NCBI GenBank assembly: GCA_948616425.1
Contig: CAPGBJ010000042.1
Coordinates: forward strand, 1 to 10,052
From: an uncultured Oscillospiraceae bacterium
GTDB taxonomy: Bacteria > Bacillota > Clostridia > Oscillospirales > Oscillospiraceae
Direction: 5' to 3'
DNA length: 10,052 bases
The notes beneath the pieces are model-generated. The model saw only the letters and a list, made by a program, of their open reading frames with translations. It was not told where the DNA came from and did no database searches. The first letter of the stretch is position 1, and every line of letters starts with the position of its first letter. The position numbers and the translations under genes are program-made. Below, piece by piece: positions 7,235-10,052 of the stretch.

Positions 7235-7591
7235 ATGCCGGAAACCAAATTACGATTTTTAGGAAGCCAAATTCGTGCCGCAAGAAAAAGAAACCATCTA
7301 ACCCAGCAAAAATTGGCAGATAAAACTGGCTTGGCAATTAAAACCGTCCAAGAAACGGAGAAAGGTAAGAAAAATGCTATATACGATACACTTTCCAGGC
7401 TGATCGAGTGTCTGGGCATATCAGCAGACACATTGTTTCCAACAAAAACACCGATTTCAGATGAAAAATTGCAGAACCTTATCAGGAAGGTTCAATCATG
7501 CAATGCAAAAAATCAGGAAATACTGTTGAATACAATCAACTTTCTGGCGGATCAACTGTTATCTGAGCAGGAAAAAAACGATTCCGATTAA
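7235..7591 (+). CDS. XRE-family helix-turn-helix regulator
   Basis: A 118-residue DNA-binding protein and the only supported plus-strand gene. The helix-turn-helix covers about residues 9-65 (LGSQIRAARKRNHLTQQKLADKTGL in outline, ending near the ETEKGKK turn and LIECLGISADTLF). The C-terminal part from about residue 75 is helical and charged, probably for dimerisation. ATG at 7235 is preceded by TTGAGGTGAG at good spacing. The gene is A+T-rich compared with the recombinases and helicase, suggesting a separate origin. A palindrome lies upstream and a strong terminator directly overlaps its stop, so it appears to be a single-gene unit, possibly the repressor of an element or prophage module. 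Confidence 0.9.
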   Translation: MPETKLRFLGSQIRAARKRNHLTQQKLADKTGLAIKTVQETEKGKKNAIYDTLSRLIECLGISADTLFPTKTPISDEKLQNLIRKVQSCNAKNQEILLNTINFLADQLLSEQEKNDSD

Positions 7592-7629
7592 ATCCAGTAA
7601 GGGTTAGCTTTTATCCCTGCTGGATTTTT
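7590..7629 (+). terminator. Rho-independent terminator of the plus-strand XRE gene
   Basis: AAATCCAG (7590-7597) pairs with CTGGATTT (7620-7627), with inner GGG/CCC pairs, followed by a short T-run. The stem begins inside the stop codon of the XRE gene. Confidence 0.8.
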
Positions 7630-7633
7630 AGTG

Positions 7634-7671
7634 AAAAAAGCGGTAGCAAGGGCAATCACTCCCTTGCTGCC
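7634..7671 (-). terminator. Rho-independent terminator of the MATE/DtxR unit
   Basis: GGCAGCAAGGG and CCCTTGCTACC (minus-strand reading of 7642-7671) form an 11-bp stem with one mismatch and an 8-nt loop. On the minus strand CGCTTTTTT follows (7634-7641). It lies about 50 bases past the stop of the DtxR-like gene and faces the plus-strand terminator, separating convergent transcripts. Confidence 0.75.
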
Positions 7672-7723
7672 AGCATGGCTCTTTCAACAGAAAGTTGATT
7701 AGTGTATTCACTTTAGCTGCCAT

Positions 7724-8059
7724 TCAATTGTTTTGAGTAGTAGAATACGCATTGCGTAGTAGTTCAAAGGACTTTTGACTGATACCGTGTTCCATACGGC
7801 AGGCATCCTGCTCGGCTGTTTCCGGGTCAATCCCCGCACCTATGAGCCATTGTGTAAAGAACTGATGCCGTTCATAGATTTTTTCTGCCACCTCGTGACC
7901 TACATCTGTCAAGTGGAGAAAACCATCTTGATCTACCGTCAGGAAACCGCCGCCTCGCAGGACACCCACCGCATGGCTGATGCTGGGCTTGGAATAGCCC
8001 ATGTGTCGGGCAAGATCAACGGAGCGGACCATGCCATGCCTCTGCTGGAGCATCAACAC
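7724..8059 (-). CDS. DtxR/MntR-family metal-dependent regulator, frameshifted near its start
   Basis: The open part, 111 residues from a GTG at 8059, is a DtxR-family repressor: winged helix with SVDLARHMGYSKPSISHAV (about residues 14-32), then FLHLTDVGHEVAEKIYERH and the metal-binding DACRMEH signature in which Cys, Glu and His are family ligands. The expected N-terminus (GEDYLE, which supplies two more ligands) is present in the DNA just upstream in this same frame. However, the natural ATG at 8097, which overlaps the MATE stop by 4 nt, is one base out of frame with it. A single base is missing at about 8080-8082, in a codon that would complete Ser. Restored, the protein would be about 124 residues, normal for the short Firmicutes branch. 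Without correction, only a start at GTG/TTG/ATG at 8059-8053 is possible, losing metal ligands. This is either a real mutation or a sequencing error. Confidence 0.85.
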   Translation of the reverse strand: MLMLQQRHGMVRSVDLARHMGYSKPSISHAVGVLRGGGFLTVDQDGFLHLTDVGHEVAEKIYERHQFFTQWLIGAGIDPETAEQDACRMEHGISQKSFELLRNAYSTTQNN

Positions 8060-8079
8060 CGCTTCCAGATAATCCTCGC

Positions 8080-8097
8080 CGATGCTTGCAGTTTCAT
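8080..8097 (-). other. Detached start of the DtxR-like gene (frameshift site)
   Basis: ATG AAA CTG CAA GCA TC, then GGC GAG GAT TAT in the other frame, reads as MKLQAS-GEDY once one base is added. Unshifted, translation from this ATG ends at a TGA about 15 codons in. The ATGA overlap with the MATE stop supports this as the ancestral start. Confidence 0.75.
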
Positions 8098-9164
8098 CGC
8101 TGCTCCTGGGTGGCCAGTTTTGAAATGTTTCGAAATTCTCCGGCCAAAAGCACGATTGCCAGAATCAAAATAATCAAGTCCGTTACAGCGGGGGCGAGGA
8201 ATACGCCATGCGCACCCAAACCGCCGATTTGCGGCAGAAGGATGGCCAGGGGAACGAACAAGATGATCTGGCGCATCATGACCAAAACGCTGGCTTTAGA
8301 CGCTTTCCCCAGGGACTGCATCAGGGTAATGACCATCAGGACAAAGCCCAGCAGAATATATGTGCTGAACAGAATACGGAAGTCCGCCACGCCCTGACTG
8401 ACGATTCCGGCGTCCTTGATAAACCAGGAGAGAATCGTTTTAGGCGCAAGCTGGATCGGGATATAGAAGATCAGACTGAGAACCGTAACGCCTACCATAA
8501 AAGCCCTGGTGACCTGCTTTACTCGGTCATACTGCTTTGCACCGTAGTTCGTTCCGGCGGCGGGCTGGAAGCCCTGACCGGCTCCCCACAAAGGAATCAT
8601 CGTGAAGGACTGGATGCTCAACGCTGCTCCCAAAATGATCTGCCAAGTGTCGCCGCCGTGCCTGGCCGCAACATGATAGAGGGTCGTCTGCTGTACCATT
8701 GTCATAACCTGCATGAGCATAGCGGAGAAGCCCACTCCCAAAATTTCAGAAATCAGGGAGCTTTCCAGCCGGACCCTGTGAATACGGACAACCTTGCTTT
8801 TTGTCAGGAAATACCACAGCGTAATTGCGGCGGTTACGATCTGCGAGACTACGGTGGCATAGGCCGCCCCCTCAATTCCCTTACCCTGGGCACTCATTGC
8901 TGTGATCATGATGGGGTCAAGGATGATGTTCAAAACCGCTCCGGTTCCGGTGATCAACATAGCCTTTTTCAAGATGCCCTCCCCGCGCATGATCATGTTT
9001 GCGGATTGCGCGAAGTTGACGAACAGAGAACCGGCGAAGATGATGGCCGTGGCAATGAGGGGCGTGAAGATCACATAGAAGATGAAGTTTAGCAGCACCG
9101 GCTGGGCCACCGGCCCACCGCCCGCCAGGATCAGCGCCAGTACGATCAGGAACGCAAGCGTCAT
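8094..9164 (-). CDS. MATE-family efflux transporter, N-terminally truncated and chimeric
   Basis: A 356-residue membrane protein. From about residue 44 onward it is a MATE transporter: MIMRGEG at about 57-63, VLNIILDPI at about 77-85, GAAYATVVSQ near 100, and alternating hydrophobic segments to the C-terminus (NISKLATQEQR). Complete MATE proteins are about 440-460 residues with 12 helices, so roughly the first 130 residues are missing. Residues 2-40 (TLAFLIVLALILAGGG...LLNFIFYVIFTPLIAT) do not align with the expected MATE segment and look more like an ABC half-transporter membrane domain. The ATG at 9164 is formed by bases belonging to the upstream HTH_16 gene and has only a weak GAGGAA 13 nt upstream. 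Its stop overlaps the ancestral start of the DtxR-like gene, so the two were an operon. Function is doubtful. Confidence 0.82.
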   Translation of the reverse strand: MTLAFLIVLALILAGGGPVAQPVLLNFIFYVIFTPLIATAIIFAGSLFVNFAQSANMIMRGEGILKKAMLITGTGAVLNIILDPIMITAMSAQGKGIEGAAYATVVSQIVTAAITLWYFLTKSKVVRIHRVRLESSLISEILGVGFSAMLMQVMTMVQQTTLYHVAARHGGDTWQIILGAALSIQSFTMIPLWGAGQGFQPAAGTNYGAKQYDRVKQVTRAFMVGVTVLSLIFYIPIQLAPKTILSWFIKDAGIVSQGVADFRILFSTYILLGFVLMVITLMQSLGKASKASVLVMMRQIILFVPLAILLPQIGGLGAHGVFLAPAVTDLIILILAIVLLAGEFRNISKLATQEQR

Positions 9165-9261
9165 AGTGCAGGAGATATTCCTCTATTGCCGCTGGCTCGC
9201 CGTGAACCGCTCGCTTGATTAGGTCATAGGTTAATTCATGGCTCTGAGCTTTCCTGCTCAT
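9157..9261 (-). pseudogene. 5' remnant of Tn916-type HTH_16 regulator
   Basis: The first 35 codons (MSRKAQSHELTYDLIKRA...EEYLLHYDA) match the N-terminus of the small helix-turn-helix protein (HTH_16 family) that follows the sigma factor in Tn916-like elements. After Ala35 the frame continues as nonsense (CVPDRTG...) while the MATE reading frame begins, so the gene is broken at about base 9157. The start overlaps the sigma factor stop by 26 nt, the usual arrangement. In intact elements excisionase and integrase genes lie further downstream; none is present here. Confidence 0.75.
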
Positions 9262-9658
9262 AAAAAGTTCTGATTGCCTGAAAAGCGCGCTGCCTTAAAT
9301 TGTAGACAGTGCGGGTCGTCACCTCCATTCGTTTTGCAATTTCCCCGTCCGGCAAAGCTCCCCAGAAGTCAAAGAGTAAGACTTTGCGCTGCTTGTCCGG
9401 CAGGGAGCGGAGTGCTTTATATAAGGTTTCGCTATAGACCACGCAGGATAGCTCGTCCGCATAAAGCACAAAATAGTCGGACGGATACCTGTCGTCGTGG
9501 CTTAAAGTTTCCAGAAAATAGTCTACCGGCTCGTCGGAGTAATGCTTCTCCGCGTTGGCCTTTGCCCGTTTGAGATTTCTGCTGAAATTCCGGGCCACTG
9601 TCTTGGTAAAGGAATCCACCATGGCAATGATCCGTTTTTCCTCAGAGGGAGACATCAT
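9236..9658 (-). CDS. Tn916 Orf7-like sigma-70-family sigma factor
   Basis: A 140-residue RNA polymerase sigma factor of the conjugative-transposon type. The C-terminal region 4 helix-turn-helix is clear: LPDKQRKVLLFDFWGALPDGEIAKRM in outline, then EVTTRTVYNLRQRAFQAI. The N-terminal half (MMSPSEEKRIIAMVDSFTKT) is a reduced region 2. In Tn916 the equivalent protein drives expression of excision and transfer genes. The frame is open to an ATG at 9727, but AAGGAGGG at 9666-9673 sits 8 nt before the ATG at 9658, so that start is chosen (the longer reading would add 23 unnatural residues). It precedes and overlaps the broken HTH_16 gene. The factor itself appears intact, but its target genes are missing from this window. 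Confidence 0.88.
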   Translation of the reverse strand: MMSPSEEKRIIAMVDSFTKTVARNFSRNLKRAKANAEKHYSDEPVDYFLETLSHDDRYPSDYFVLYADELSCVVYSETLYKALRSLPDKQRKVLLFDFWGALPDGEIAKRMEVTTRTVYNLRQRAFQAIRTFYEQESSEP

Positions 9659-9843
9659 GCCGCATCCCTCCTTTTTTGCAGATTTGAGCTGGTTAGTCTG
9701 TTTCGCCTCCTCACATAACCAGAACACATCTCAAGGGTGCAAACCGGAAAGTTTTTGAAAAATATTTTGAAAAAATTTTTTTGAGTGTATAAATCTATCT
9801 AAAAACTGGTTAAGAGCCGCACATACAATTTCCCTCCTTAGAC
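9659..9843 (-). promoter_or_regulatory. Upstream region of the sigma factor, possible promoter and 4-codon leader
   Basis: An A+T-rich leader. TTAACC, a 16-base spacer and TATACA (near 9790-9812, minus strand) make a weak promoter candidate. Further upstream, AAGGAGGG followed 7 nt later by ATG TGC GGC TCT TAA could encode a four-residue peptide (MCGS) at 9811-9825. Runs of A and T (9752-9785) follow. No larger gene is seen. Confidence 0.35.
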
Positions 9844-9882
9844 AAAATGGGCCAATCCGCACAAGGCAGACTGGCCCATTTT
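9844..9882 (-). terminator. Terminator downstream of ABC transporter gene
   Basis: AAAATGGGCCA (9844-9854) and TGGCCCATTTT (9872-9882) are perfect 11-bp arms with a 17-nt loop that can pair further. A-tract before and T-tract after are part of the stem, so it may work in both directions. It lies 31 bases after the ABC ATPase stop on the minus strand. Confidence 0.75.
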
Positions 9883-9913
9883 GGCAAGTGCTTGTCTTGC
9901 CCTGAAAAATAAG

Positions 9914-10052
9914 TTATGAAGATTTCTCGCTTTGCTCTATCTGTAATTCACCCTTTTTCAGCCGGAACACCACATCCGCCTGTTTTGCCAGCTCACCTGA
10001 GTGGGTAACAACTATCACGCATTTCTTCATCTGATGGGCGCTTTCTTTCAAG
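9914..10052 (-). CDS. ABC transporter ATP-binding protein, C-terminal end (runs off the window)
   Basis: The last 46 codons of an ABC ATPase of the LolD/MacB type used for export of peptides, bacteriocins or lipoproteins. CVIVVTHSGELAKQADVV contains the H-loop histidine of the VTHS motif, followed by VFRLKKGELQ, the usual end of this family. The stop is TAA at 9914-9916. The Walker A, signature and Walker B motifs lie beyond the right edge. A terminator follows. In Tn916-like elements such ABC genes are common cargo next to the sigma factor, so this probably belongs to the same element. Confidence 0.85.
   Translation of the reverse strand, partial: LKESAHQMKKCVIVVTHSGELAKQADVVFRLKKGELQIEQSEKSS

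Noticed and set aside
8208..9092. Plus-strand open frame (294 codons)
   Set aside because: Antisense to the MATE gene; rich in His, Gln and Asp with no domain.
8917..9261. Reading the HTH_16 frame through to a stop at 8917 as a 114-residue protein
   Set aside because: Only the first 35 residues are family-like; the remainder is an out-of-frame translation of the MATE region.
36..10052. CRISPR array, tRNA or rRNA genes
   Set aside because: No regularly spaced repeats, cloverleaf or rRNA-like sequence was seen on either strand.

Overview
The window looks like a mosaic of mobile-element modules from a gut-type Firmicute, probably a Clostridia relative of Lachnospiraceae or Oscillospiraceae. 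This rests on strong AAGGAGG-type ribosome binding sites, a Tn916-like sigma/HTH pair, a serine recombinase triplet typical of Firmicutes integrative elements, and G+C-rich recombinase and helicase genes beside an A+T-rich stretch. No host housekeeping gene, rRNA, tRNA or CRISPR array is visible. The first 35 bases are not biological: they are the 3' end of the Illumina P5/TruSeq read-1 adapter, so the left edge is an artefactual contig end.

Left module (36-6751, all on the minus strand, transcribed right to left): an XRE regulator; a 390-base non-coding region with strong hairpins; a DinG/XPD-type DEAH helicase; a 49-residue protein whose start overlaps the helicase stop by 4 nt; and three serine-recombinase genes. 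The first recombinase is full length and overlaps the second by 4 nt. The second lacks the catalytic domain. The third is full length except where the adapter cuts it off. This is the integration/excision end of an integrative element; its attachment site should lie beyond the left edge.

Middle (6752-7723): an A+T-rich stretch with a minus-strand terminator-like hairpin and other small dyads, then a plus-strand XRE regulator with a palindromic operator candidate upstream, followed by two back-to-back terminators, one for each strand.

Right module (7724-10052, minus strand): the 3' end of an ABC transporter ATPase, a terminator, a Tn916 Orf7-like sigma factor, and the first 35 codons of the HTH_16 protein that normally follows it. 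These codons run straight into a MATE transporter lacking its N-terminal third, followed by a DtxR/MntR-type regulator with a 1-nt frameshift near its start. The MATE reading frame itself appears to begin with about 40 residues resembling an ABC-transporter membrane segment, so two junctions may lie within about 120 bases. This part has been rearranged by deletion or recombination, or is an assembly chimera, and several of its genes are probably non-functional.

The best candidates for something under-described are the structured RNA or oriT-like region between the XRE gene and the helicase, the translationally coupled helicase/small protein/recombinase cluster, and the hairpin that could hide the ribosome binding site of the minus-strand XRE gene.
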